Shown here: positions 8,359-15,922 of the stretch, piece by piece
Numbering within the stretch: position 1 is the first letter of the stretch
Layout of the letters: the number at the start of each line of letters is the position of its first letter
Assembly (NCBI GenBank): GCA_030041985.1
Contig: JASIAM010000063.1
Span: forward strand, 1-33,357
Direction: 5' to 3'
Source: Bryobacteraceae bacterium
GTDB taxonomy: Bacteria > Acidobacteriota > Terriglobia > Bryobacterales > Bryobacteraceae
Length of the DNA: 33,357 bases
Position numbers and translations under genes: made by a program
Notes under the pieces: generated by a model
Seen by the model: only the letters and a program-made list of their open reading frames with translations
What the model was told of the DNA's origin: nothing
The model's database searches: none

Positions 8359-9786
8359 TTAGTATCTGTAATGGTCCGCCTTGTACGGCCCTTCCACCGG
8401 CACTCCCAAATAATCGGCCTGCCTCTTCGTTAGCGTGGTGAGCTTAACGCCGATTTTCTCCAGATGCAACCGCGCCACCTCTTCGTCGAGCCTCTTAGGC
8501 AGCGTGTACACTCCGGGCTTGTAGGTGTCGCGGTTCTTCCACAGATCGATCTGCGCCAGCGTCTGGTTGGAAAAGCTGTTGCTCATGACGAAGCTGGGGT
8601 GGCCGGTGGCGCAACCCAGATTCACCAGGCGTCCCTCGGCCAGAATGAAAATGCTATGGCCGCCGGAGAAAGTATACATATCCACCTGCGGTTTGATGTT
8701 GGTCTTCTTGGCGCCGGAAGTGTTCAGCGCGTCCATCTGGATTTCGTTATCGAAGTGACCGATGTTGCACACAATCGCCTGATCCTTCATGTGCTGCATA
8801 TGTTCGAGCGTGATAATATCCACATTGCCGGTGCAGGTCACGTAGATGTCGCCACGCCCCAGGGTGTCTTCCAGGGTAGTGACTTCGAAGCCTTCCATGG
8901 CGGCCTGCAGCGCGTTGATCGGATCGATTTCCGTAACTACCACGCGCGCGCCCATGCCCCGCAGCGAATGCGCCGAGCCCTTGCCCACATCGCCATAGCC
9001 GCAAACCACGCAGACTTTGCCAGCCACCATTACGTCCGTCGCGCGCTTGATGCCGTCGGCCAGCGATTCGCGGCAGCCATATAGGTTGTCGAATTTGGAT
9101 TTGGTTACCGAGTCATTCACATTGATCGCCGGAACCAGTAATGAGCCGGCCTCCTGCATCTTATATAACCGGTGCACACCGGTAGTGGTCTCTTCGGAAA
9201 CGCCGCGCCAATCCTTCACGATTTCATGCCAGCGGCGCGGGTTCTGGTTGAAAACATGCTTCAACAGGTTCTTGATCACCGTCTCTTCGTGGCTGTCGGA
9301 CCGGCTGTTCACCCAATCGCTGCCATTTTCGAGCTCACATCCCTTGTGCACCAGCAGCGTGGCGTCTCCGCCATCATCCACGATCAGTTGCGGGCCTTTG
9401 CCATCCGGATGGCTGATGGCCTGATAGGTGCACCACCAGTATTCTTCGAGAGATTCGCCCTTCCAGGCAAACACCGGTATACCGGCCGCGGCAATCGCCG
9501 CCGCAGCGTGATCCTGCGTGGAAAAAATGTTGCAGCTTGCCCAACGCACCGAAGCGCCCAGGTCCGCCAGCGTCTCGATCAGCACCGCGGTCTGGATGGT
9601 CATGTGCAGCGAACCCGTAACGCGCACCCCGGCCAGCGGACGCTCCTTGGCGTATTTGCGCCGGATCGACATGAGCCCCGGCATTTCGAATTCGGCAATC
9701 GAGATCTCTTTGCGGCCCCAATCGGCCAGCGCGAGGTCGGCTACTTTGTAATCGGTTGCGGTTTGATTCAGCGTTGCAGTACCCAT
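8359..9786 (-). CDS. ahcY: S-adenosylhomocysteine hydrolase
   Basis: A 475-residue NAD-dependent enzyme that splits SAH to homocysteine and adenosine. Visible hallmarks are [18 protein letters not shown] near the N-terminus, [15 protein letters not shown], the Rossmann motif GYGDVG (263-268) inside [15 protein letters not shown], and the C-terminal KADHYRY that completes the NAD site. The start is the ATG at 9786, with GAGGAG five to six bases upstream; the frame extends upstream to 9864 but that stretch is AT-rich promoter DNA. First gene of ahcY-metK, divergent from an ArsR-methyltransferase gene across only 68 bases, which suggests a shared control region. Confidence 0.96.
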   Translation of the reverse strand: MGTATLNQTATDYKVADLALADWGRKEISIAEFEMPGLMSIRRKYAKERPLAGVRVTGSLHMTIQTAVLIETLADLGASVRWASCNIFSTQDHAAAAIAAAGIPVFAWKGESLEEYWWCTYQAISHPDGKGPQLIVDDGGDATLLVHKGCELENGSDWVNSRSDSHEETVIKNLLKHVFNQNPRRWHEIVKDWRGVSEETTTGVHRLYKMQEAGSLLVPAINVNDSVTKSKFDNLYGCRESLADGIKRATDVMVAGKVCVVCGYGDVGKGSAHSLRGMGARVVVTEIDPINALQAAMEGFEVTTLEDTLGRGDIYVTCTGNVDIITLEHMQHMKDQAIVCNIGHFDNEIQMDALNTSGAKKTNIKPQVDMYTFSGGHSIFILAEGRLVNLGCATGHPSFVMSNSFSNQTLAQIDLWKNRDTYKPGVYTLPKRLDEEVARLHLEKIGVKLTTLTKRQADYLGVPVEGPYKADHYRY

Positions 9787-9799
9787 GCGATCTCCTCGT

Positions 9800-9845
9800 C
9801 TATAAACTATCGTATCTATAAATCTTGATAGGATGATATTATAAT
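9800..9845. promoter_or_regulatory. Divergent promoter/operator between ahcY and ArsR-methyltransferase gene
   Basis: This AT-rich stretch holds a perfect TATAAT at 9840-9845 for the rightward gene, placing transcription start at about 9852 and its ATG at 9855, so the mRNA would be nearly leaderless. Upstream lie an inverted repeat TATC (9813-9816) and GATA (9827-9830), further TATC (9808-9811) and GATA (9835-9838) half-sites, and a direct repeat CTATAAA (9800-9806 and 9816-9822). It is a plausible operator for the adjacent regulator. Confidence 0.5.
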
Positions 9846-9854
9846 AAAACAACC

Positions 9855-10802
9855 ATGGCGTCAATCCTGAAAACGTTGCGCCTGGCTTCCGACCCGAACC
9901 GCCTGCGCCTCCTGTTGCTGCTCGAGCAGGAAGAACTGTCCGTAAACGAACTGCAAGAAATCCTGGGCAAGGGCCAGAGCCAGATTTCCACCAATCTTTC
10001 GCAGCTCAAACAAGCGGGAATGGTGGATGACCGCCGCACAGGAAAAAACGCATTCTACCGCCTGAACGTTCCCTCCGCGCTAATGGATCTGCTGCGGGAG
10101 GGTGCGCGCGAAGTTCCGGAGGCCGCGCGGGACCGCGATGCCCTCCGCTTGGTGTTGCGCAAACGCAACGATAAAATGCGCCGCTATTTCGACGAACTCG
10201 CCGGCCGCTTCGGGCGCGAATACGTCCCTGGACGCTCCTGGAAAGGCATCGCGGAAGCGCTCCTGAAGATGCTTCCACCCATGGTGATTGCCGACCTGGG
10301 AGCGGGCGAAGGAACCATCGCGCAGCTCATGGCGCAGCGCGCCCGGAAAGTGATTGCCATTGATAATTCGGAGAAAATGGTGGAATTCGGAAGCGAACTG
10401 GCGCGCCGCCACGGGATTGGCAATCTGGAATACCGGCTGGGCGACCTGGAAGAGGTGCCCATCCGCAGCGGCACAGTGGACTTGGCCTTCCTCAGCCAGG
10501 CGCTGCACCACGCGCGCCATCCCGAGCGCGCGGTCTCCGAGGCTTGGCGGATCCTCAAGCCGGGCGGGCGTATCACGATCCTCGATTTGAACCGGCACCA
10601 CTTCGAACAAGCGCGGGAACTCTACGCCGACCTTTGGCTGGGCTTTACCGAGCTGGAGCTGGAACAGCAGTTACGCGCCGCCGGATTTCAAAACCTGGAA
10701 ACGGCCATTGTTCACCGCGAGAGCGAGCCGCCGCATTTCGAGACTATGCTGGCGGTGGGGGAGAAACCGGCGGCACTGCTCCACAAGCCAGACGCTGCTT
10801 GA
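9855..10802 (+). CDS. ArsR-type HTH fused to SAM-dependent methyltransferase domain
   Basis: A 315-residue two-domain protein. Residues about 1-85 form an ArsR winged helix ([21 protein letters not shown], then a recognition helix around [17 protein letters not shown]). Residues about 128-270 are a class I methyltransferase: motif I DLGAGEG (147-153), acidic D170 in [32 protein letters not shown] and [12 protein letters not shown]. The same architecture is known for SAH/SAM-sensing ArsR regulators such as proteobacterial SahR, which control methionine-cycle genes. The divergent placement against ahcY-metK makes regulation by SAH or SAM the leading interpretation. Catalytic methylation cannot be excluded. 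No ribosome site precedes the ATG, in keeping with a near-leaderless transcript. Confidence 0.85.
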   Translation: MASILKTLRLASDPNRLRLLLLLEQEELSVNELQEILGKGQSQISTNLSQLKQAGMVDDRRTGKNAFYRLNVPSALMDLLREGAREVPEAARDRDALRLVLRKRNDKMRRYFDELAGRFGREYVPGRSWKGIAEALLKMLPPMVIADLGAGEGTIAQLMAQRARKVIAIDNSEKMVEFGSELARRHGIGNLEYRLGDLEEVPIRSGTVDLAFLSQALHHARHPERAVSEAWRILKPGGRITILDLNRHHFEQARELYADLWLGFTELELEQQLRAAGFQNLETAIVHRESEPPHFETMLAVGEKPAALLHKPDAA

Positions 10803-10806
10803 TGAC

Positions 10807-11610
10807 TTACGCCGGCGCCGCTTCCACCAGGCTGCTGGTTTCTGAGATAGTTTCCAGACGCTCGGCCAACTCGGCGATCTGGTCCGGATACCGCGAATCG
10901 GGCACACGCAAATCCAACATCACGCGCGATCCCTCGCCGCCCGATGAAGCCGCTAGCACGATCACCCGGGTCCCCATGCGCAGGGCCTCGTGCGTGTTGT
11001 GGGTGACAAACAGGATGGTGGTTCCGGTGGCTTGCCACAGCGAACGAATCAGCCGCTGCATCTCTTTGCGCGTGCCCGGATCGAGCGCGCTGAAGGCTTC
11101 GTCCATAAGCAGAATGCGCGGCTCGCTCATCAATGCCTGCGCGATCGCTACGCGTTGCTGCATGCCGCCGGAAAGCTGGTCGGGATATTTGGAGCCGTCA
11201 GCCTCGGATAACCCGATGCGCCGCAGGTAATCGAGCGCCTCCCGCCGCAATTCGCGCCGGCGCTTGCGAAACTCCGGCATCCAACGCCGCCACAATCCAA
11301 ACTCACTTACCTCGGGCCCGAAGGTGATGTTATCGAGCACCGTTTTATCGGGGAACAGTGAATACTTCTGCGGCACGTAACCGCGCGAGCGATCGGGCCG
11401 GCGATGCTCGCGGCCGTCAATCAGGATGCGTCCATCCACCGGCTGCTCCGAGCCGAGCAGCAAACGCAACAGGGTGGATTTGCCGCAGCCGGTCTGCCCC
11501 AGCACGCATACGAACTCGCCTTCTTCGATCGACAAATCGATGCCGTTGAGCACCGTCCGTGGAGGCGCCCCGTAGGACATCGAAACGTGATCGATTTCAA
11601 TTAATGGCAT
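10807..11610 (-). CDS. ABC transporter ATPase, urea carboxylase/guanidine-associated type
   Basis: A 267-residue nucleotide-binding subunit of the nitrate/taurine importer group. It shows Walker A GQTGCGKST (38-46), Q-loop Q81, signature LSGGMQQR (146-153), Walker B ILLMDEAFSALD (166-177), and the switch histidine in LFVTHNTHEA. It has a long arginine-rich insertion around 108-125. It is the third gene of the minus-strand set (binding protein, permease, ATPase; gaps of 6 and 20 bases). It powers import of the substrate captured by the binding protein at 12492-13544. The gene converges with the ArsR-methyltransferase gene, with four bases between stops. Confidence 0.9.
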   Translation of the reverse strand: MPLIEIDHVSMSYGAPPRTVLNGIDLSIEEGEFVCVLGQTGCGKSTLLRLLLGSEQPVDGRILIDGREHRRPDRSRGYVPQKYSLFPDKTVLDNITFGPEVSEFGLWRRWMPEFRKRRRELRREALDYLRRIGLSEADGSKYPDQLSGGMQQRVAIAQALMSEPRILLMDEAFSALDPGTRKEMQRLIRSLWQATGTTILFVTHNTHEALRMGTRVIVLAASSGGEGSRVMLDLRVPDSRYPDQIAELAERLETISETSSLVEAAPA

Positions 11611-11630
11611 GGCGACTCACTCCCGGAGCA

Positions 11631-12485
11631 TCATTCGTGAAACCACGGGTGGAGTTTGCGGTTGGCAAAACGCATCCCCCAATCCACCACAAACAGCAGC
11701 AGCGCAACCCACAGCACGTAAGGGACGATCACATCCATTCCCATATGGCGCCGCAGCAGTGCGATGCGGTATGCGAGACCGTCCGTAGAGGCGATCATCT
11801 CGCCCGCAAACAGGAACAGCATGACCGCCTTGAGGTTCAATCGGATGCTGTTGAGAACGCGCGGCAGGATCTGCTTCAGCACCACGCGGTACGCCACATC
11901 GAAATCCCCGGCTCCCAGCGTGAACGCTTTGACGATCTGCTCGGGGGGCACTCCGCGGGTCAGGTTGAAGGTGTCCAGAATGACCGTAGGCGCCACTCCG
12001 ATTACGATCAGCATGATCTTGGATAGCTCATCGATGCCAAACGCGATGAACAAAATGGGCAGCAGCGATAGGGCCACGATTTTGTCAAAGAACAAAATGA
12101 AACGCAGAAAAAAGACGCCCACGTAGGGGAACAGGCCCATGTGGAGGCCCAAAAGCACCGCCGGAATCAGCAGCAGCATGCTGTAGAGGAAACGCCGCGA
12201 GCTTGCCTTAGTGTCTTTCCACAACATGCTATGCGGAAAATCCTGCCAGAAATTGCCGGTCTCCGTTTGGACTTCATCATCTTCGGCGGGGTGCAGCGCC
12301 GCACTATACATGCCGCGGGCCATCTGCTCGATGGTCGGCATCACGCGGTCCTCGGGATTGTCGCGATGGCGGGCATGCGACACGTAAAAATAGAGCGCAA
12401 TTCCACAAGCGAACAAGGCCCAGGAGAGGATGAGCGTTGCAGCGCGGTTCGGCTTGGCGTGGACTGACAATACCCCGGCAGACAT
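11631..12485 (-). CDS. ABC transporter permease, urea carboxylase/guanidine-associated type
   Basis: A 284-residue inner-membrane protein of the BPD_transp_1 (SsuC/TauC-like) family. An N-terminal membrane segment (about 16-36) is followed by a hydrophilic loop containing NPEDRVMPTIEQMARGMY and WKDTKASSRRFLYSM, both of which I recognise from permeases encoded beside urea carboxylase. Further membrane segments lie at about 100-135, 140-170 and 215-270. The coupling-helix region is VLDTFNLTRGVPPEQIVKAFTLGA with the EAA-like GAGDFDVAYRVVLKQILP. It forms the channel for the substrate delivered by the neighbouring binding protein. It starts six bases after the binding protein gene; no clear ribosome site is seen, which fits translational coupling. 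Confidence 0.88.
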   Translation of the reverse strand: MSAGVLSVHAKPNRAATLILSWALFACGIALYFYVSHARHRDNPEDRVMPTIEQMARGMYSAALHPAEDDEVQTETGNFWQDFPHSMLWKDTKASSRRFLYSMLLLIPAVLLGLHMGLFPYVGVFFLRFILFFDKIVALSLLPILFIAFGIDELSKIMLIVIGVAPTVILDTFNLTRGVPPEQIVKAFTLGAGDFDVAYRVVLKQILPRVLNSIRLNLKAVMLFLFAGEMIASTDGLAYRIALLRRHMGMDVIVPYVLWVALLLFVVDWGMRFANRKLHPWFHE

Positions 12486-12491
12486 GAGCTT

Positions 12492-13544
12492 TTACAGTTT
12501 TCCTTCCGCTGCCATCTGCATGAATGCCAGGTCGAACGCAAAACGCACGCGATCCGCCTTACCTTGAATTGCGCCATCGGGATAGCGGATGGCGACATCG
12601 TCCACCGATTTCGTATTCTCGCCGAGCAGCCCGTGATCAAAACAGAACTGCCGCACCAGGGCCATTTTTTGCTTGATATCCGGAGAAGCCGCAAATGCCG
12701 CGGCGGATTGCGGCGTGTAGAACATTTTGGTGGTGCCGAGTTGCTCCTTGTAAGAAGCCAGCGTGTCCTCGGAACCTTCAGCGATCGCGGCCAGCACTTT
12801 GTCCGCGCCAGGCCCGGTCATCATGGCCATCATCTCGTACCAGGCTCCAGCCAGTGCCTGGGCGAACTTGCGGCCGGAGCCATCGGGCCGGTTGAGGACA
12901 TCGGTGCGCACCACGGTGAGATCCAGGATTTCTCCGGGAATCCGGGAGGAATTAAAAAGCGAAGTAATGCCCTTCTGTTTTGAAATCTGAGAGACCATCG
13001 GCTTCCAGGTGACCACGGCGGAAGTGCTGGTGTCGCTCAGAAAAGCGATGGCAATATCGGAATCCGAGGTATTGATCATGCGCACCTGTTTGAGTTGACT
13101 GCGCAGGCCCTCGATGGTCATGGCGCGATCGAACAGATACTCGGAGACGGTCTTCTGTACCAGCAGCATCTTTTTGCCGGCCAAGTCCTTCATCTGCAGA
13201 CCATTGCGCACCAGCAGAGCGTCATTCCCGTTGGAGTAATCGCCGATCAGAATGGCCGTGGTCGGAACGCCCGATGCGGCGGGCATATCCAAAGCCTCCA
13301 TGTTGGTCATGGTGACGGCCTCGATATTGCGTGCTACGAAGGCATCGAGTGAAGGCGCATAGTCGAAGCGCTGTACCTTAATCGTGATGCCATACTTGTC
13401 GGCCCACTTCTTGAGCAGACCGGATTTGTTCATGTAAAAGTACGGAGTCCAGCCGGCGTAGATCGACCAGCCCACAGTAAAGGCCGGCTGGCCGGCAAAG
13501 GCAGAAACGGAGAAAAGCGCAAAAAAAGCGAGAAGTTTTCGCAT
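12492..13544 (-). CDS. ABC transporter substrate-binding protein, TIGR03427-like (guanidine/urea-type)
   Basis: A 350-residue periplasmic binding protein with a signal peptide MRKLLAFFALFSVSAFAG. The mature start FTVGWSIYAGWTPYFYM, then LLKKWADKYGI, VTMTNMEALDMPAASGV and ILIGDYSNGNDALLVR match the periplasmic binding family named for its location beside urea carboxylase (TIGR03427). Those carboxylases are now known to act on guanidine, so guanidine is the best substrate guess; nothing in the sequence proves it. The start is the ATG at 13544 with AGGA upstream; the frame extends back to 13691 through the divergent promoter, which I reject as coding. First gene of the importer set, divergent from a BlaI-like gene. 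Confidence 0.85.
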   Translation of the reverse strand: MRKLLAFFALFSVSAFAGQPAFTVGWSIYAGWTPYFYMNKSGLLKKWADKYGITIKVQRFDYAPSLDAFVARNIEAVTMTNMEALDMPAASGVPTTAILIGDYSNGNDALLVRNGLQMKDLAGKKMLLVQKTVSEYLFDRAMTIEGLRSQLKQVRMINTSDSDIAIAFLSDTSTSAVVTWKPMVSQISKQKGITSLFNSSRIPGEILDLTVVRTDVLNRPDGSGRKFAQALAGAWYEMMAMMTGPGADKVLAAIAEGSEDTLASYKEQLGTTKMFYTPQSAAAFAASPDIKQKMALVRQFCFDHGLLGENTKSVDDVAIRYPDGAIQGKADRVRFAFDLAFMQMAAEGKL

Positions 13545-13653
13545 CGTCGTCCTGGGGCGGGCTGCATAGACCGGAATGGCGACGAGGCCGAAAAGGTGAG
13601 TGTAGCACACCATCTGCCGCGGCCCGGCCAAATTGCGAAAACTCCAAAAACTC

Positions 13654-13683
13654 TTGCAACGTAGAAAAACATCGTTGTATAGT
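13654..13683 (+). promoter_or_regulatory. Promoter with inverted repeat upstream of the BlaI-like gene
   Basis: TTGCAA (13654-13659) and TATAGT (13678-13683) form a sigma70-like promoter with an 18-base spacer. CAACG (13657-13661) and CGTTG (13673-13677) make a perfect five-base inverted repeat in the spacer, where a dimeric repressor would block polymerase. The predicted transcription start (about 13690) lies next to the ATG at 13692, so the message looks leaderless. Confidence 0.5.
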
Positions 13684-13691
13684 AGATGCAA

Positions 13692-14069
13692 ATGAAGTTG
13701 CCGAAGCTCACCGCATTGGAACTCCAGATCATGGAGGCACTCTGGAATCAGCGGCGGCTCTCCATTCGGGAAGTCCAGGAGACTTTTCCGGAGCCGGGAC
13801 GTCCCGCATATACGACAATCCAGAGCACCGTTTACCGGCTAGAAGAGAAGGGCGCGGTCCGGCGTGTGAGGAAAATTGGCAACGCACATATCTTTGAAGC
13901 AGTGGTGTCCCGGCGCGATGCGAGCGGCCGCTTGATCGACGATCTGTTGAGTCTTTTCGGCGGCCGGACCCAACCAGTCATGGCTCACTTGGCGGAATCG
14001 GGCAAGCTTACGCTCGACGATATTCGCGAGGCCGAAAAGCTGATCCGGGATCTCCACCGAAAGAAATGA
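13692..14069 (+). CDS. BlaI/MecI/CopY family transcriptional repressor
   Basis: A winged-helix protein of 125 residues (127 if the ATG at 13686 is used). It begins MKLPKLTALELQIMEALW, the usual start of this family, then RLSIREVQETFP and the recognition region AYTTIQSTVYRLEEKGAVRR. The C-terminal half, with RLIDDLLSLFGG and a closing helix LTLDDIREAEKLIRDL, is the dimerisation part. Such repressors are inactivated by proteolysis triggered by a BlaR1-type membrane protease, which is the next gene (13 bases downstream). I chose the second ATG because the first lies upstream of the predicted transcription start; no ribosome site precedes either. The operator is probably the inverted repeat in its own promoter. 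Confidence 0.9.
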   Translation: MKLPKLTALELQIMEALWNQRRLSIREVQETFPEPGRPAYTTIQSTVYRLEEKGAVRRVRKIGNAHIFEAVVSRRDASGRLIDDLLSLFGGRTQPVMAHLAESGKLTLDDIREAEKLIRDLHRKK

Positions 14070-14082
14070 AGGACGCAAGCTC

Positions 14083-15756
14083 ATGAACCACCTGCTCAAT
14101 CACCTCTGGCAATCCACGGTTTTCGCGGCGGCTGTCGCGTTGGCCACAATGGCGTTCGAGCGCAACGCGGCGCGGGTGCGCTACTGGCTTTGGCTCGCGG
14201 CCTCGCTCAAGTTCCTGGTTCCGTTTTCTGTGCTGGTCAGCGTGGGCGGAGAGGCCGCAAGACCAACTGCAGCGCCTGTTTTCCCAGCTCTCACTGTAAT
14301 GCAGGTCTCCACTTACTTCGCTCCTGCTCCCACTTTCCCCGCGATAACGCCGGCAGCGGCGCACTCGTATTGGCGCATCATGATTGCCGCTATTTGGGCG
14401 GCAGGAGCGCTTCTCTTGTTATTCCGTTGGCGCCGCCGTTGGCGTGCGATCCGAAATGCTGCTCGAAACGCAAGGCCTTTGCTGATAAATTCCTCACTGC
14501 CGGCTTTCTCGTCGCGTTCCACAATCGAGCCGGGAGTTTTCGGCCTCTTCCGTCCTATCCTCCTATTGCCGGAGGGACTTGCCGGCAGCCTCACACCGGA
14601 ACAATTGCAGGCGATTCTATCCCATGAGCTGTGCCATGTGCGCTACCGCGACAATCTCACGGCCGCTCTGCACATGTGTGTCGAAACCCTATTTTGGTTC
14701 CATCCTATCGTGTGGTGGATCGGGGCCAAGCTGGTGGAGGAGCGCGAGCGCGCCTGCGATGAGAACGTTCTCAACCGCGGGAGCCAGCCGGCCGATTACG
14801 CAGAGGGAATCGTCAATGTCTGCAAGACCTACCTTGCGTCGCCGCTCCCGTGTGTCTCGGGCATCACGGGCGCCAGTCTGAAGAAGCGAATTCGCGAGAT
14901 CATGACGTGGCGCGGTACGCTTCACCTGACCTTCATGCGCAAGTCGATGCTGGCAATGGCGGGCACTCTGGCCGTGGCTGTGCCCCTGGGCATTGGACTG
15001 ATTCGCGCTCAAACTCTTCCGCCGCCTCCGGCTTACACGTATGAGGTGGTTTCCATCCACAAATCGAGCCCTGGGCAGAGGGGCGTGTGGTTTGGGCCGG
15101 GCCCCGGCGGCGGCATTCGTACCCAAAACACTAGCGCGATGGACTTGTTAACTTGGGCCTACAAGGTCCGCGATTACCAAATCGCCGGGGCGCCCGCTTG
15201 GGTGAAATCCGACCGGTTCGACGTGAGCTTTACGCCGGATAAAACGGAGGCTCCTCCCAGTCCCGGAACCGCGCCGAAAGAGATCGAGACACTCATAGGC
15301 AGAGAGCAGCAGCGAATGCAAGCCGTCTTGCGCGACCGCTTTGGCCTCGTACTCCGGGCCGAGATGCACGAGTTGCCCATTTATGCCCTGGTTCCGGCCA
15401 AAGGCGGGCTGAAGCTCACTTCGTCAGCGCAACCCAAGGAAGGGCCACATCTCCGAGCGGGCCTCGGACGGGTCGAGGGCGGCAGCGTGACACTCCGGAT
15501 GCTCGCCGACCATCTTTCAGCGGTGCTTGGCCGCCCGGTCACGGATGAAACCGGCACTGACAAGCAGTATGATTTCAAGCTCGAATACAAGCCGGAAACA
15601 GCGGTTCCGGGGGGGCCGGAAGAAACGCCGTCTCCATCCGACGCTCCATCAATCTTCACCGCACTGACCGAGCAACTCGGGCTGCGCCTCGAACCCCGAA
15701 AGGGTCCTGTGCAGGTATATGTGATCGAGAAGATCGAAAAACCAGCGGAAAACTGA
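14083..15756 (+). CDS. BlaR1-type M56 membrane peptidase with C-terminal TIGR03435 domain
   Basis: A 557-residue membrane protein. Hydrophobic segments at about 8-25, 35-53, 97-113 and 288-306 frame a cytoplasmic M56 peptidase with zinc motif HELCH (181-185) and a downstream RERACDE (221-227) that supplies the third ligand. The last membrane segment is followed by a proline stretch and a roughly 240-residue exported domain (about 318-557) starting YEVVSIHKSSP and containing MQAVLRDRFGLVLRAEMHELPIYALV and the closing LRLEPRKGPVQVYVIEKIEKP. That matches the TIGR03435 family of soil Acidobacteria. This domain replaces the penicillin-binding sensor of BlaR1, so the signal is probably not a beta-lactam. 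GAAGGA precedes the ATG. Its likely target is the BlaI-like repressor just upstream. Confidence 0.88.
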   Translation: MNHLLNHLWQSTVFAAAVALATMAFERNAARVRYWLWLAASLKFLVPFSVLVSVGGEAARPTAAPVFPALTVMQVSTYFAPAPTFPAITPAAAHSYWRIMIAAIWAAGALLLLFRWRRRWRAIRNAARNARPLLINSSLPAFSSRSTIEPGVFGLFRPILLLPEGLAGSLTPEQLQAILSHELCHVRYRDNLTAALHMCVETLFWFHPIVWWIGAKLVEERERACDENVLNRGSQPADYAEGIVNVCKTYLASPLPCVSGITGASLKKRIREIMTWRGTLHLTFMRKSMLAMAGTLAVAVPLGIGLIRAQTLPPPPAYTYEVVSIHKSSPGQRGVWFGPGPGGGIRTQNTSAMDLLTWAYKVRDYQIAGAPAWVKSDRFDVSFTPDKTEAPPSPGTAPKEIETLIGREQQRMQAVLRDRFGLVLRAEMHELPIYALVPAKGGLKLTSSAQPKEGPHLRAGLGRVEGGSVTLRMLADHLSAVLGRPVTDETGTDKQYDFKLEYKPETAVPGGPEETPSPSDAPSIFTALTEQLGLRLEPRKGPVQVYVIEKIEKPAEN

Positions 15757-15762
15757 GCCCGT

Positions 15763-15800
15763 AAAAAGGGTCACCCCGCGGTCTCGTCCCGCCCCTTTTT
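15763..15800 (+). terminator. Probable intrinsic terminator after the M56 gene
   Basis: AAAAAGGG (15763-15770) pairs with CCCTTTTT (15793-15800) around a 22-base GC-rich loop, so the descending arm ends in five T. It follows the stop codon at 15756 closely and would separate the BlaI/M56 unit from the ureohydrolase gene. Confidence 0.5.
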
Positions 15801-15922
15801 CGAGCCGTAGAAATTGGGCCTGATGGTGGGAACGTGGTCTTCTGTCAGTTTCTCCCTACGGAATTATTCCAGATTGTACAGGACGAGAACTCTGCGCTAA
15901 GCTCCATATTTACGGAAAATCC

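Noticed and set aside
9787-9854. SAH riboswitch before ahcY
   Set aside because: The gap is only 68 bases and lacks room for the structure; protein-based regulation is better supported.
13545-13691. Guanidine-I (ykkC) riboswitch upstream of the importer
   Set aside because: I looked for the conserved core in the minus-strand leader and did not see it; a covariance-model search would settle this.
15801-15922. Guanidine-II or -III riboswitch before the ureohydrolase
   Set aside because: Two ACGG tetranucleotides (15858, 15912) and a GGACGAG occur, but the required flanking stems cannot be formed convincingly. CCGTAG/CTACGG (15805-15810, 15856-15861) is a lone six-base complement.
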